A stretch of 64,000 nt of DNA from GCA-2737725 sp965229355 (GTDB lineage: Bacteria; Pseudomonadota; Alphaproteobacteria; Rhodospirillales; Rhodospirillaceae). Position 1 is the stretch's first letter. Each line of letters starts with the position of its first letter. Shown here in pieces: positions 42,149-51,046 of this stretch. The translations under genes were made by a program, and so were the position numbers. Where the stretch lies: NCBI GenBank assembly GCA_965229355.1, contig OZ245869.1:1364001-1428000 (forward strand). The letters are read 5' to 3'. The notes under the pieces were generated by a model. That model was not told the DNA's origin. It did not search any database and saw only the letters and a program-made list of their open reading frames with translations.

Positions 42149-43093
42149 TTAAGCAGCAAGTGATTTGAAATAATGGATCGTACGCATCAAGCCTTCATCT
42201 AACGGCACCACCGGCGTCCAACCCAGTTTTTCCTGGGCTTTGGTAATGTCCGGGCGGCGACGTGTCGGATCATCGACCGGCAAAGGCTTGTTGATGAGCT
42301 TCGATGATGAATTCGACAATTTGATGATCTTCTCGGCCAATTCCAAAATGGTGCTTTCCACCGGATTGCCTAAGTTGATCGGGCCCGTCACATCATCGGG
42401 CGCGCCCATGAGGCGCAAGAACCCTTCGACAAGATCGCTAACAAAACAGAACGAGCGGGTTTGCTGGCCATCGCCATAAATAGTAATCGGGTCGCCCTTG
42501 ATCGCTTGCACAATAAAGTTCGACACCACGCGGCCATCGTTCGGCAACATGCGCGGGCCGTAGGTATTGAAGATGCGCGCAACGCGAATACGCACTTTGT
42601 GTTGACGGTGATAATCAAAAAATAATGTTTCAGCGCAGCGCTTGCCTTCGTCGTAACAGGCGCGCGGACCGATGGGGTTAACGTTACCGTTATAAGTCTC
42701 GACCTGCGGGTGGACGGTGGGATCACCGTAGACTTCGCTGGTGGAGGCCTGGAAAATTTTGGCCCGCGTCCGTTTAGCCAGACCCAGCATGTTGATCGCG
42801 CCATGAACCGAGGTCTTGGTGGTTTGCACGGGGTCGAACTGGTAGTGCACCGGGGATGCCGGGCAGGCGAGGTTGTAAATTTCGTCGGTTTCGACAAACA
42901 GCGGAAAGGTCACGTCGTGGCGGTTAAACTCGAACGCCGTGTTCGACAATAACGGCGCAATATTCTGGCGGCGGCCCGTAAAGAGGTTATCGACACACAG
43001 CACTTCGTGCCCATCGGCCAAAAGCCGCTCGCACAAGTGTGAGCCGATAAAGCCAGCACCACCTGTAATGAGGATCCGTTTGCCAAACGCCAT
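42149..43093 (-). CDS. UDP-glucuronate decarboxylase (UDP-xylose synthase)
   Basis: This 314-residue SDR converts UDP-glucuronate to UDP-xylose. It has RILITGGAGFIGSHLCERL at the start, VDNLFTGRRQNI near 35, the Ser in STSEVYGDP, ACYDEGKR with Tyr and Lys of the catalytic pair, and IFNTYGPRM, all typical of the UXS group. I chose ATG 43093, with AGGTGA just upstream; an upstream GTG 43102 would add three residues. Xylose use in LPS or polysaccharide is inferred. Confidence 0.92.
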   Translation of the reverse strand: MAFGKRILITGGAGFIGSHLCERLLADGHEVLCVDNLFTGRRQNIAPLLSNTAFEFNRHDVTFPLFVETDEIYNLACPASPVHYQFDPVQTTKTSVHGAINMLGLAKRTRAKIFQASTSEVYGDPTVHPQVETYNGNVNPIGPRACYDEGKRCAETLFFDYHRQHKVRIRVARIFNTYGPRMLPNDGRVVSNFIVQAIKGDPITIYGDGQQTRSFCFVSDLVEGFLRLMGAPDDVTGPINLGNPVESTILELAEKIIKLSNSSSKLINKPLPVDDPTRRRPDITKAQEKLGWTPVVPLDEGLMRTIHYFKSLAA

Positions 43094-43354
43094 CTTAATC
43101 ACCTGTGCTGAAAAGCACCCCTAAACACGGGCTGTTTTGGACCGCCCCCAAGACCGGGAACAGGTTTTCCACCATTTATTGGACCCGGGCCAGTGAAAGA
43201 CTATTTGTTAATCTTTTCCAAATAGTTACCATAGATGCGGGGGCTTTTCTCTAGTTGTATCTTAGGGCACTTATACCCCAAACAATTGAGTGGTTGGCGA
43301 TGAGAACAACGCCAGCTCCATAACGATGACGCCGTCGGGATATTTCACGTTTAA
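43094..43354. promoter_or_regulatory. Divergent intergenic region between uxs and the GGDEF-EAL-like pair
   Basis: About 260 bp with no credible gene. It must hold promoters for both the minus-strand uxs-hldE operon and the plus-strand pair. AT-rich parts near 43200-43230 are candidates, but I cannot fix a promoter. No clear ribosome-binding site precedes 43355. Confidence 0.35.
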
Positions 43355-44554
43355 ATGAATACGCAACCCCAAGGGGCAAGAGGTTATCAGGAAGGCTTGC
43401 TGGTCGACACACTCGACCGTATGCGCCGCAATCCTGAAGGTCGCAAGGTTGTCCACCTGCGTTTATCGCAGTTGTTGCCGCACAACCGCACGCCCGTGCG
43501 CATTCGCATTATCAACCGGATGTTCCGTAATTTAGAAAGCGGCCGGAACGCCCAACTGTTCCCGATCAGCAACGATGATCTGGTGATTATCGTCAACTCC
43601 GGTGCGCAACGTGACGTGGCCAATATCTGCGACCGCATCCGCACACTGTTTGAGAGTGACCCTGTCACCCACATGAAAGACGGCGAGCCGGATAAATTTA
43701 TTTTGTGGTTCGACTTGGGCCTGGATTCAGCGCTGGCCATTCACACCGCCCAACAACTGAAGGTGCGCGCACAACAAACCGCCCCGCGCACGGAAAACAC
43801 GCTGCCGAATTTAAATCCGGTCACGCTGGATGATGTGCAAAAGAAACTCGCCTTCGCCAACGTGGTTCCGTTTATCCGCGACCAAGTCGCCGTGCGAATT
43901 GATGCGCAAACCAATGCGGCCGCCATTGAGTTCTATGAGTTCTTCATGGCGATTGCGGAGGTGCAGAAAATGCTGGCCCCCAACATCAACATTTTTGGTG
44001 ACCGCTGGTTATTTCAGGATTTAAGCCGCACCATGGACTTGCGGATGCTGGAAATGATTGCGCGCCATCCAAATGTGCGCGGCGTTCCCGCCATTAGTTT
44101 GAATTTGAATTTGGAAACCGTCGTCACGCCGACCTTTGAAAGCTTTATCGGACGCGTCGAGAAGGGCCAAAAGGTCATCATCGAAGTGCAGGCGGTAGAC
44201 GTTTTGACAAACTTGGGTTTGTACACCGAGGTGCAGGCTGCGCTGGCACAGATGGGCCACGCGGTTCTGATTGACGGTTTGACGACAACCGCACTGAGTG
44301 TGTTGGATGTCGGCAAGCTAAACCCCGATTATGCAAAATTGGTGTGGTCGAACGAACTTTTGAACACCATGGACCCACGCGGTTCGCGCGCGACATCGAT
44401 GATGAAACAACTGGGCGGCAATAAAGTTGTGCTAAGCCGGGTTGATTCCGCAGATGCATTACAATGGGGTTTGCGGTCTGGGATTGGGTTATATCAAGGC
44501 CGCTTCCTTGATTCCTTCAGCAAGCCGGCGCGTAAAGCGCCGGTGCGCAGATAG
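43355..44554 (+). CDS. Degenerate GGDEF-EAL-like protein, copy 1
   Basis: I found no firm family for this 399-residue protein by motif, but it reads as a composite of decayed c-di-GMP domains. Residues about 30-110 follow a nucleotidyl-cyclase fold pattern, with ISNDDLVIIV where GGDEF would be. The second half follows the EAL order: SLNLN, IIEVQ, MGHAVLIDG, LVWSNEL, VVLSRVD and SGIGLYQGRFLD. The catalytic ExLxR motif is not visible. It is thus more likely a binding or scaffold protein than an active enzyme. Copy 2 follows after 17 bp. Both domain calls are inference and need profile searches. Confidence 0.6.
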   Translation: MNTQPQGARGYQEGLLVDTLDRMRRNPEGRKVVHLRLSQLLPHNRTPVRIRIINRMFRNLESGRNAQLFPISNDDLVIIVNSGAQRDVANICDRIRTLFESDPVTHMKDGEPDKFILWFDLGLDSALAIHTAQQLKVRAQQTAPRTENTLPNLNPVTLDDVQKKLAFANVVPFIRDQVAVRIDAQTNAAAIEFYEFFMAIAEVQKMLAPNINIFGDRWLFQDLSRTMDLRMLEMIARHPNVRGVPAISLNLNLETVVTPTFESFIGRVEKGQKVIIEVQAVDVLTNLGLYTEVQAALAQMGHAVLIDGLTTTALSVLDVGKLNPDYAKLVWSNELLNTMDPRGSRATSMMKQLGGNKVVLSRVDSADALQWGLRSGIGLYQGRFLDSFSKPARKAPVRR

Positions 44555-44571
44555 TGCTGAGGTAGGTCGCC

Positions 44572-45828
44572 ATGTCAGACGTCGAAGCACCAGATTTTAT
44601 GTTGACCCACCCCTTGGGCGAAAGCCACGAGGGACGGTTCTTGAACGATCTGCGCACGATTTCGTCAGACCCGCAGCAGCATGGCATGTTGCGTCTGCAT
44701 ATCTCGCGCTTGGCTGAAAATAATCGCGGGGTGGATGGCTGCCGTGCAGCCGAAACCGCATTTGATGAAATGGTGCGCACGCGCTCTGCACGCCTGTACC
44801 GCCTGCGCAATGCCGACATGATGGTGATGTATGAACCATCGCAAGTCGACGTGGCCGAAAAATGCCTGATGAAACTTTTGCGCTTGTGGAGCGCAGATCC
44901 GTTATTGGTCAAATTCAAAGCTGACCCGCGCAAGAACAAGCTAACCAGCTGGTTCGACATGGCGCAGGATTTTGAAAAACTGATGGCCTTCGCCGAGAAG
45001 CAAGTCGGTGATGAAAAAGCTGTCGGTAAAACCTTGCAAGAATTGGTGGCGGAGCGTGAGGTGGCGAAAGCCAACATGGAGCGCGGCCAGCCCATGACGC
45101 CACTGGGGTTGGGACGCGCTGAAGAATCGTTGGCGCGTGTTGACCTGTCCAGCTTTACGCGCCGTCAGCCGATTTGCGCGTTCGTTGAAGACGGTAAGCC
45201 CGAGCCGATTTTCACCGAAGTTTTCGTTTCAATCGCGGATTTGCGCGAAACCTTGATGCCAGGCACAGATTTTGCCGCCAATCCTTGGCTGTTCCAGCGC
45301 ATGACACAGACGCTGGATCGGCGCGTGATGTCGCAAATGTCGCGCAAGGAAGATAAGTCGTTGTTGCGCGATGGTTTCAGCGTGAACTTGAATGTTGCGA
45401 CATTGTTGTCGGAAGAATTCCTGACGTTTGACGATAACTTTGCCCCGTCATCGGGCGATATCGTTTTGGAAGTGCGCCTGGAAGATATCTTTGCCGACTT
45501 AAGCGCATTTACCTTCGCGCGCGATTTCGTGCACGAGCGTGGCTACCGCATCTGCATCGATGGCGTGACCTACAAAACCTATCCATATGCTGACAGCAAT
45601 AGATTAGGCGTGGCCTATGCCAAGCTGATGTGGACGCAAGACTTGGCGGCCATGATGGGCACCGACCGCGCGCAAAAGTTCAAAGACCTGATCCGCGAAC
45701 GCCGCCGTGGCCGTACCATTTTGTCACGCTGTGACTCTGACGCCTCGGTGCGGATTGGCAGCCAGCTTGGGATCACGCTGTTCCAAGGCCGCTATCTCGA
45801 CACACTGCTGCGTGATCAGAAGCCATAA
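44572..45828 (+). CDS. Degenerate GGDEF-EAL-like protein, copy 2
   Basis: This 418-residue protein is a paralogue of the preceding one. Shared parts include NPWLFQRMTQTLDRRVM (copy 1 has RWLFQDLSRTMDLRML), SVNLNVATLL, IVLEVRLEDIF, RGYRICIDGV, TILSRCDSDAS and LGITLFQGRYLD. In the N-terminal half, LYRLRNADMMVMY lies where GGDEF would be, and residues about 120-200 add a charged helical stretch. As in copy 1, catalytic EAL residues look lost. The ABC exporter genes follow, but a terminator-like hairpin lies between. Confidence 0.6.
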   Translation: MSDVEAPDFMLTHPLGESHEGRFLNDLRTISSDPQQHGMLRLHISRLAENNRGVDGCRAAETAFDEMVRTRSARLYRLRNADMMVMYEPSQVDVAEKCLMKLLRLWSADPLLVKFKADPRKNKLTSWFDMAQDFEKLMAFAEKQVGDEKAVGKTLQELVAEREVAKANMERGQPMTPLGLGRAEESLARVDLSSFTRRQPICAFVEDGKPEPIFTEVFVSIADLRETLMPGTDFAANPWLFQRMTQTLDRRVMSQMSRKEDKSLLRDGFSVNLNVATLLSEEFLTFDDNFAPSSGDIVLEVRLEDIFADLSAFTFARDFVHERGYRICIDGVTYKTYPYADSNRLGVAYAKLMWTQDLAAMMGTDRAQKFKDLIRERRRGRTILSRCDSDASVRIGSQLGITLFQGRYLDTLLRDQKP

Positions 45829-45847
45829 GTTGCGCGAGATGCCGTAA
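45818..45847. repeat. Imperfect repeat over the copy 2 stop codon
   Basis: AGAAGCCATAA (45818-45828, containing the TAA) recurs as AGATGCCGTAA (45837-45847), 9 of 11 identical, period 19 bp. Confidence 0.5.
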
Positions 45848-45858
45848 CCGGCGTATCT

Positions 45859-45890
45859 AACTCTGCTTTTTTAAGAAGGGCAGAGTTTTT
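45859..45890 (+). terminator. Terminator-like hairpin abutting the ABC ATPase start
   Basis: AACTCTGC (45859-45866) pairs with GCAGAGTT (45880-45887), extendable inward by T-G and T-A pairs, and is followed by Ts. The T-run runs into the likely TTG start at 45889. The structure may end transcripts from upstream or control access to the ATPase start. Confidence 0.6.
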
Positions 45891-46647
45891 GAACCCCCCA
45901 AATTTTGCATTACGTGTTTCAGCGCTGACTAAAACATTCAGCGACGTCACCGCCGTTGATGGCATCAGCTTTGATGTTGCGCGCGGCTCAGTCACAGCGC
46001 TTCTGGGCGGCAATGGGGCCGGTAAAACCACAACCATCATGATGGTCCTGGGCTTGCTGCTGCCGACATCGGGCCACGCTTATGTGCTGGGCCACGACAT
46101 GGCCCGGATGCGCCACCTTGCGTTGCCGCGCATGAACTTCTCATCGCCTTATGTAGATTTGCCGGGCGGGTTATCGGTCCGCGAGAATTTGGCCGTTTAT
46201 GCCAGGCTTTACGCCATCAGCAATGTGAAGGCGCGCATTGGCGATTTGGCCGCGAAGCTGCAATTCACCGAGTTGCTCAGTCGTGAGACTGCAAAATTAT
46301 CAGCAGGTCAAAAAACGCGTGTGGCTTTGGCGAAAGCGCTGATCAACGATCCGGATGTGTTGGTGTTGGATGAGCCCACAGCATCACTAGACCCGGACAC
46401 AGGTGATTGGGTGCGCCGTGTGCTGGTGGATTATGCCCGCGAAAAGGCGGCCACGATTTTCTTTGCCTCGCACAACATGACCGAAGTGGAACGTATGGCG
46501 GATATGGCCCTGGTGATGAAGGGCGGGAAAATTCATGACCAGGGCGCACCAGCAGACCTGATTAAACGTTATGGCCGCACAACACTGGAAGATGTGTTTT
46601 TGGATATCGCCCGTGGTCGTACCACTGAAACGGCAGACAAATCATGA
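45889..46647 (+). CDS. ABC transporter ATP-binding protein
   Basis: The 252-residue protein is an ABC-2 type export ATPase. Walker A is LLGGNGAGKTTTIMM near residue 40, the signature is LSAGQKTRVALAKAL near 141 and Walker B is VLVLDEPTASLDP near 160. The likely start is TTG 45889; no ATG or GTG lies before the conserved region. It overlaps the permease gene by 4 nt. The type is close to DrrA/NodI-like exporters of lipids, polysaccharides or drugs; the substrate is unknown. Confidence 0.93.
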   Translation: MNPPNFALRVSALTKTFSDVTAVDGISFDVARGSVTALLGGNGAGKTTTIMMVLGLLLPTSGHAYVLGHDMARMRHLALPRMNFSSPYVDLPGGLSVRENLAVYARLYAISNVKARIGDLAAKLQFTELLSRETAKLSAGQKTRVALAKALINDPDVLVLDEPTASLDPDTGDWVRRVLVDYAREKAATIFFASHNMTEVERMADMALVMKGGKIHDQGAPADLIKRYGRTTLEDVFLDIARGRTTETADKS

Positions 46648-47459
46648 GCGCTATTGAGCACCCCGCATTCTCACCCAAACGCATCAGCGCAGTGATGCTA
46701 CGGCACATTTATTTGCTGCGGCGGTCTCCGTTACGGTTGATGGAGATGTGGTACTGGCCCTTCATGAATATGCTGATGTGGGGTTTCATCTCGGTGTACT
46801 TGCGCGGCAATACCACCGGCATGGCACAAGCGGCAGGCATTTTCCTCAGTGCCGTGATTTTGTGGGAAGTGCTGATCAGGTCCAACATTTCCACCAGCTT
46901 GTCATTTATGGAGGAATTGTATTCGCGCAACTTAGGGCATTTGTTTATTAGCCCGCTGCGTCCCTATGAACTGATTGCGGCCTGCGTGTCGATGAGTTGC
47001 CTGCGCACTGTTGTGGGCTTGATCCCTACGGTGTTTTTAACCGGACCTATTTTTGGTTATTCGGTTTTTGATTTAGGGCTACCACTGATCGCCTTCTTTT
47101 TCATTCTTTCGATGTTCGGCTGGGCTTGGGGCATTTTCATCATGGCGCTTCTCATGCGCTGGGGTTTGGCGGCAGAAGGTTTTGCGTGGGCCTCAATGTT
47201 CATCTTCATGCCTTTAGCCGGAATTTATTATCCGATTTCCGCATTGCCGGACTGGATACAGCCCGTGGCTTGGAGCTTGCCGACGGCTTATGTGTTCGAG
47301 GGCATGCGCGCCATCGTGCTGGAGGGCGTTGTACGTACAGATTATTTATTAACCGGGCTGGCCTTGAATCTTGTATATCTTGCCATCGCGGCGACACTTT
47401 TTATGTGGATATTCCGCGTTGCGCGCACGCAAGGTTTGTTGCTGAGTGCTGGACAATAG
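46644..47459 (+). CDS. ABC-2 type transporter permease
   Basis: This 271-residue membrane protein has about six transmembrane helices (from near residue 30 to 262) and the ABC-2 permease pattern, with PLAGIYYPISALPDWIQPVA and a PTAYVFEGMR segment near 205-235. It forms an exporter with the preceding ATPase, with which it overlaps by 4 nt. The SYLF gene follows after 41 bp. A 15-bp tandem duplication spans its stop codon. Confidence 0.92.
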   Translation: MSAIEHPAFSPKRISAVMLRHIYLLRRSPLRLMEMWYWPFMNMLMWGFISVYLRGNTTGMAQAAGIFLSAVILWEVLIRSNISTSLSFMEELYSRNLGHLFISPLRPYELIAACVSMSCLRTVVGLIPTVFLTGPIFGYSVFDLGLPLIAFFFILSMFGWAWGIFIMALLMRWGLAAEGFAWASMFIFMPLAGIYYPISALPDWIQPVAWSLPTAYVFEGMRAIVLEGVVRTDYLLTGLALNLVYLAIAATLFMWIFRVARTQGLLLSAGQ

Positions 47460-47473
47460 AGTGTTGGGCAATA
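47444..47473. repeat. 15-bp in-frame tandem duplication over the permease stop codon
   Basis: Copy A (47444-47458) and copy B (47459-47473) abut exactly and match at 13 of 15 bases. Copy A ends inside the TAG; copy B would encode nearly the same residues (Ser-Val-Gly-Gln) and its own TAA in the same frame. Confidence 0.75.
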
Positions 47474-47500
47474 AGCACTATTTTTAGATGGAGATTTAAG

Positions 47501-48238
47501 ATGTCTCGTCCTTTCTCACATTCTGTTTTATCGCGCCGTGAAATTTTAGCGGCCGCGCTGGGTGTCGCTGCTGTCAGCGCTGTTGGTACGCCAGCATTTG
47601 CCGATGATGTGATGGATGCGCGCCACATTATGGATGAGGCTGCGATCACCGTTGAGCGCGTCCGCCAAGGCCAAAAGACCACAGCCACAATGGATGATTT
47701 TTTGCGCCGCTCAAAAGGCGTTTTGATCATTCCGAAATACTACAAAGCCGGGTTCATTATCGGCGGTAGTTACGGTGACGGTGTGTTGCTGAAGCGCCAG
47801 AGCGATGCGAACTTTGGTGACCCAGCATTCTACCGTATGACAGCGGGTTCACTGGGCTTGCAAGCGGGCATGCAGTCGTCCGAGATCGTGTTCATGATCC
47901 TGACGGATAAAGGACTTGATGCGGTGCTGAATGATGAATTTAAACTCGGCGCAAACGTGGGCATTTCCATTGGCTCACTGGGAGCTGGCGCTGAAGCCGC
48001 CACCACCACCAATGTCGGTAACGATATTGTGGCCTACTCGCTGAATGCGGGTTTGTTTGCGGGCGGCAGTTTTGAAGGCGCTGTGATTAAGCCGCGCAAA
48101 GATTGGAATGCCGCTGTGTACGGTGTGAACAACGACGAGACGCGCGTGATTGTGGAACGCAATCAGCTACAAGCCGCACAAACCGTAAAAGACGCGTTGT
48201 CGAAGAACGTGTACCCGGCACAACCCGGCGTACAATAA
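47501..48238 (+). CDS. SYLF-domain (YSC84-like) exported protein
   Basis: The 245-residue protein has a signal peptide with a twin-arginine-like SRREIL near residue 11 and cleavage after TPAFA near 34. The rest matches the SYLF/YSC84 lipid-binding family: RSKGVLIIPKYYKAGFIIGG, GSYGDGVLL, and a GANVGISIGSLGAGAEAA segment followed by DIVAYSLNAGLFAGGSFEG. GGAG lies 8 bases before the ATG. It is probably periplasmic. Adjacent location suggests a link with the ABC exporter, as in lipid traffic, but that is inference. Confidence 0.88.
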   Translation: MSRPFSHSVLSRREILAAALGVAAVSAVGTPAFADDVMDARHIMDEAAITVERVRQGQKTTATMDDFLRRSKGVLIIPKYYKAGFIIGGSYGDGVLLKRQSDANFGDPAFYRMTAGSLGLQAGMQSSEIVFMILTDKGLDAVLNDEFKLGANVGISIGSLGAGAEAATTTNVGNDIVAYSLNAGLFAGGSFEGAVIKPRKDWNAAVYGVNNDETRVIVERNQLQAAQTVKDALSKNVYPAQPGVQ

Positions 48239-48258
48239 AAAGCGTTCAGTAAGCGCGC

Positions 48259-49638
48259 CTAGTACTGCACATCCTGAAAATCTTTCGGCGCGGGACGGGC
48301 CACATCAGCCCCGTCGCGCGTGATTTGCATGATCGCAAAGCCACGCTCTGACAAACCATTGGCGCGGAAGCGGAAGATGCCATCAACGCCTGAGAAGCCA
48401 GCCGGATCGGCAATCGCTTCAGGGCGGAACGGATCAGCACTGCCGCTACGCACCAGCACGGCCGCCAAAGCAACAGCATCGTAACCATGGTTCGCTAAAG
48501 CAGGCGGCGTGCCACCAAAGGTTTGGCGGTACCGTTGCGCGAAATCGCGATTGGGCTCTTGCGCTGGGGCCGGATAGATACCGCCGACCATGGCCGACTC
48601 ACGGCCCAGCCCCCGCGTCGCCCACAGCATGGTACCCATCAGTTGCACGCGCGTGGTGTCGATATCGTAGAAGGGCAGCAGGTTCGCGACCTGAATTAAA
48701 CGGCCACCGGATTCAGGAATGAAAACGGCATCGAAATCCACATCGCCAAGTGTCTCTTGTTGCTCCAAGCGCTTTAACGCCAGCTGCGAGACTTCATCAG
48801 TGCTGGCTGACAATGTATTGCGCTCGGCCTGCAGGGCGGCTTTTCGTTTATCGAAATCGGCAAAGCGCCGCACGACATCTTCCAAATCATTGCCATTCGG
48901 ATTGAAGTACGTGATGCGGCTGATCGTGCCACCCATGGCGGGCACCAGCGTGTTGAGAGAATCCACAACCGATTGGCCGTACACATTTTCAGGGGCCAGC
49001 ACGGCAAAGCGTTCGCGGCCTTGGCTGCGGGCATAGGCCAACACTTCACGTACTTGCGCTTCCACCAAGAAGCCCAGCACAAACACATTGGGCGCTTGAA
49101 CTGAGGGATCTGTCGTAAAGCCGATAATGTTCACGCCTGCCGCTTGAGCGTAGGGCGTGATCGCTTTCACTTCACCCGCAAACAACGGGCCTAAGAACAA
49201 CTGCGCGCCTTCGTTCAGGGCCTTTGTCGCGGCTTCAATCGCCCCTTCGGGCGTGCCCTTGGTGTCATAAACTTGAAGCACCAAGTGCTCGTCGGCGATT
49301 TCAAACAGCGCCATTTGCGCGGCATTCAAGATACCCTGACCCGTGGGGGCCGAGGTCCCTGAAAGCGGTGCTAACAACCCGACGCGCACCAAGCCCGAAG
49401 CGTCAGTGCGCGGGCGTACCTGGCGGCCCGACGGTGTCGGCACGGTCTGTGTACTGCCAATCAGGGGGCTATTTTTCTGCTGTTTTGTAATCGGAGCTGC
49501 GACTGCCGGGGCTTTGGCACGCGGGGCTTGGGGTGCTACACCTGTGTCAGAGGCGCATGACGCGAGAACAAGCGCCATAAAACCAGCCAGCAGCAACGAG
49601 AGCGAACGGCAACGATAAGGCATTGGACCCCAGTTCAT
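48259..49638 (-). CDS. LpoA/LppC-like lipoprotein, penicillin-binding protein activator
   Basis: This 459-residue protein has a lipoprotein signal peptide with the lipobox VLASC (Cys near residue 28), a Pro/Ala-rich linker and a periplasmic-binding-protein fold (VRVGLLAPLSGTSAPTGQGI near 85, LFLGPLFAGEVKAI, VLAPENVYGQSVV). It matches the LpoA C-terminal domain/COG3107 group; in alphaproteobacteria the role in peptidoglycan synthesis is less certain. ATG 49623 is an alternative start five residues in. It is divergent from rsmI, the usual arrangement for this family. Confidence 0.88.
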   Translation of the reverse strand: MNWGPMPYRCRSLSLLLAGFMALVLASCASDTGVAPQAPRAKAPAVAAPITKQQKNSPLIGSTQTVPTPSGRQVRPRTDASGLVRVGLLAPLSGTSAPTGQGILNAAQMALFEIADEHLVLQVYDTKGTPEGAIEAATKALNEGAQLFLGPLFAGEVKAITPYAQAAGVNIIGFTTDPSVQAPNVFVLGFLVEAQVREVLAYARSQGRERFAVLAPENVYGQSVVDSLNTLVPAMGGTISRITYFNPNGNDLEDVVRRFADFDKRKAALQAERNTLSASTDEVSQLALKRLEQQETLGDVDFDAVFIPESGGRLIQVANLLPFYDIDTTRVQLMGTMLWATRGLGRESAMVGGIYPAPAQEPNRDFAQRYRQTFGGTPPALANHGYDAVALAAVLVRSGSADPFRPEAIADPAGFSGVDGIFRFRANGLSERGFAIMQITRDGADVARPAPKDFQDVQY

Positions 49639-49668
49639 CGGTCTTAGGTACAGCAGTTAAATTTCAAT

Positions 49669-50556
49669 ATGGCTTTATCACGTTTACATCAAGCTTCAGA
49701 CAATAACGCGACGGCGCCCCAAAAAGGCCCGGGCTGCCTGTATGTGGTGGCCACACCCATTGGCAATTTGGGTGATTTGTCGGCTCGCGCCACGGCAACC
49801 TTAAAAGCAGTCGCCACGATTGCCTGCGAAGATACCCGCGTGACTGGTGTTTTGTTACAGCGCTTTGGCATTACCACACCCATGCTGGCTTATCATGATC
49901 ACAATGCGGAACGTGTCCGGCCCCAGATGTTAAGCCGCATGAGCAACGGGGAATCCTTCGCACTGGTGAGTGATGCGGGCACACCGCTGATCTCGGACCC
50001 GGGCTATAAATTAGTGACCGACTGTGTCGAGAATGGGATCACGGTTGTGCCCATCCCCGGCCCGTCTGCACCTGTAACGGCGATGATGGCGGCGGGGTTG
50101 CCCACCGACCGCTTTTATTTTGGCGGGTTCCTGCCCAACAAAAGCAAGGCGCGCCGCGAGGCCCTCAGCGATGTCAAAACACTGAAAGCCACGTTGTTGT
50201 TTTTTGAATCGCCCCATCGTGTGGCCGAAACGCTGGCCGACATGGCATCGGTATATGGCGCGCGTGAAGCTTCTGTGTGCCGCGAGCTGACCAAGTTGCA
50301 CGAAGAGTTCAAACGCGGGCCGTTACCGGACTTAGCCGCGCATTACGCTGAACACGATGCGCGCGGTGAGATTGTTATTGTGGTAGCGGGCGCAACTGAT
50401 GAAGATACCGCACCCCAAGTCGATGTGAAAGCGGCCCTGATTGATGCGCTTAAAACGATGTCGGTACGCGACGCGGCCGATGCGGTGGCAAAATCAGCCG
50501 ACGTGCCACGCCGCGAGGTTTATGCGCTGGCGCTCCAACTCGCCAAAGAAAAATGA
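49669..50556 (+). CDS. rsmI: 16S rRNA (cytidine1402-2'-O)-methyltransferase RsmI
   Basis: RsmI methylates the 2'-OH of C1402 in 16S rRNA. The 295-residue protein has LYVVATPIGNLGDLSARA near residue 23, IACEDTRVTGVLL, LVSDAGTPLISDPGY and PIPGPSAPVTAMMAAGLPTD, as expected. It overlaps yraN by 4 nt. Confidence 0.97.
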   Translation: MALSRLHQASDNNATAPQKGPGCLYVVATPIGNLGDLSARATATLKAVATIACEDTRVTGVLLQRFGITTPMLAYHDHNAERVRPQMLSRMSNGESFALVSDAGTPLISDPGYKLVTDCVENGITVVPIPGPSAPVTAMMAAGLPTDRFYFGGFLPNKSKARREALSDVKTLKATLLFFESPHRVAETLADMASVYGAREASVCRELTKLHEEFKRGPLPDLAAHYAEHDARGEIVIVVAGATDEDTAPQVDVKAALIDALKTMSVRDAADAVAKSADVPRREVYALALQLAKEK

Positions 50557-50939
50557 GTTTCGCAAAATCAGAGCGCGGGCGTGAGGCAGAACGTCGCGGT
50601 CGATTAGCGGAAGTCATGTGTATTTTGCGCTTATGGCTCACAGGCTGGCGCATTGTCGCGCGCCGTCATGCCGGTAAACGCGGTACGGGCCTGGGTGAGA
50701 TCGACATTATAGCGCAGCGTGGAAATGTTGTGGCGTTCATTGAGGTTAAAGCCCGCACCTCAACCACAGATGCATTGGAATCCATTAACACACATCAGCG
50801 CGCGCGCATTCAATCCGCCGCTGCCGTTTTTTTGGCCGCACGACCACAATTCGCGAACCATATGATTCGCTTTGATGCCATGATTCTCGCCAAAACATTA
50901 TGGCCTACACATGTTCAGGATGCATGGCGCCCCTCCTAA
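50553..50939 (+). CDS. YraN family (UPF0102) endonuclease-like protein
   Basis: The 128-residue protein has a PD-(D/E)XK-like core: GTGLGEIDIIAQRGNVVAFI followed by EVKARTS, with Glu, Asp and the Glu-Val-Lys pattern near residues 45-65. It overlaps rsmI by 4 nt, the usual pairing. The function of the family is unclear; a role in DNA processing is often suggested. Confidence 0.9.
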   Translation: MSFAKSERGREAERRGRLAEVMCILRLWLTGWRIVARRHAGKRGTGLGEIDIIAQRGNVVAFIEVKARTSTTDALESINTHQRARIQSAAAVFLAARPQFANHMIRFDAMILAKTLWPTHVQDAWRPS

Positions 50940-50940
50940 A

Positions 50941-50974
50941 AAGGAGAGTCTTAGAATAAGGAGAGTCCTAGAAT
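50941..50974. repeat. 17-bp tandem repeat just after yraN
   Basis: Copy A (50941-50957) and copy B (50958-50974) abut and match at 16 of 17 bases (AAGGAGAGTC core). They begin 1 bp after the yraN stop codon. Each contains a GGAG, but they lie too far from the next start to act as its ribosome-binding site. Confidence 0.8.
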
Positions 50975-51046
50975 AAAAGCGATTGTTGGACGAAACCGCT
51001 TTATCGGGTACAGAATCGCATACTTAAGCCTCGGACATATTTACGC

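Noticed and set aside
47126..47500. Long N-terminal extension of the SYLF protein overlapping the permease gene
   Set aside because: The extension is a shadow of the permease; a good ribosome-binding site and signal peptide start at 47501.
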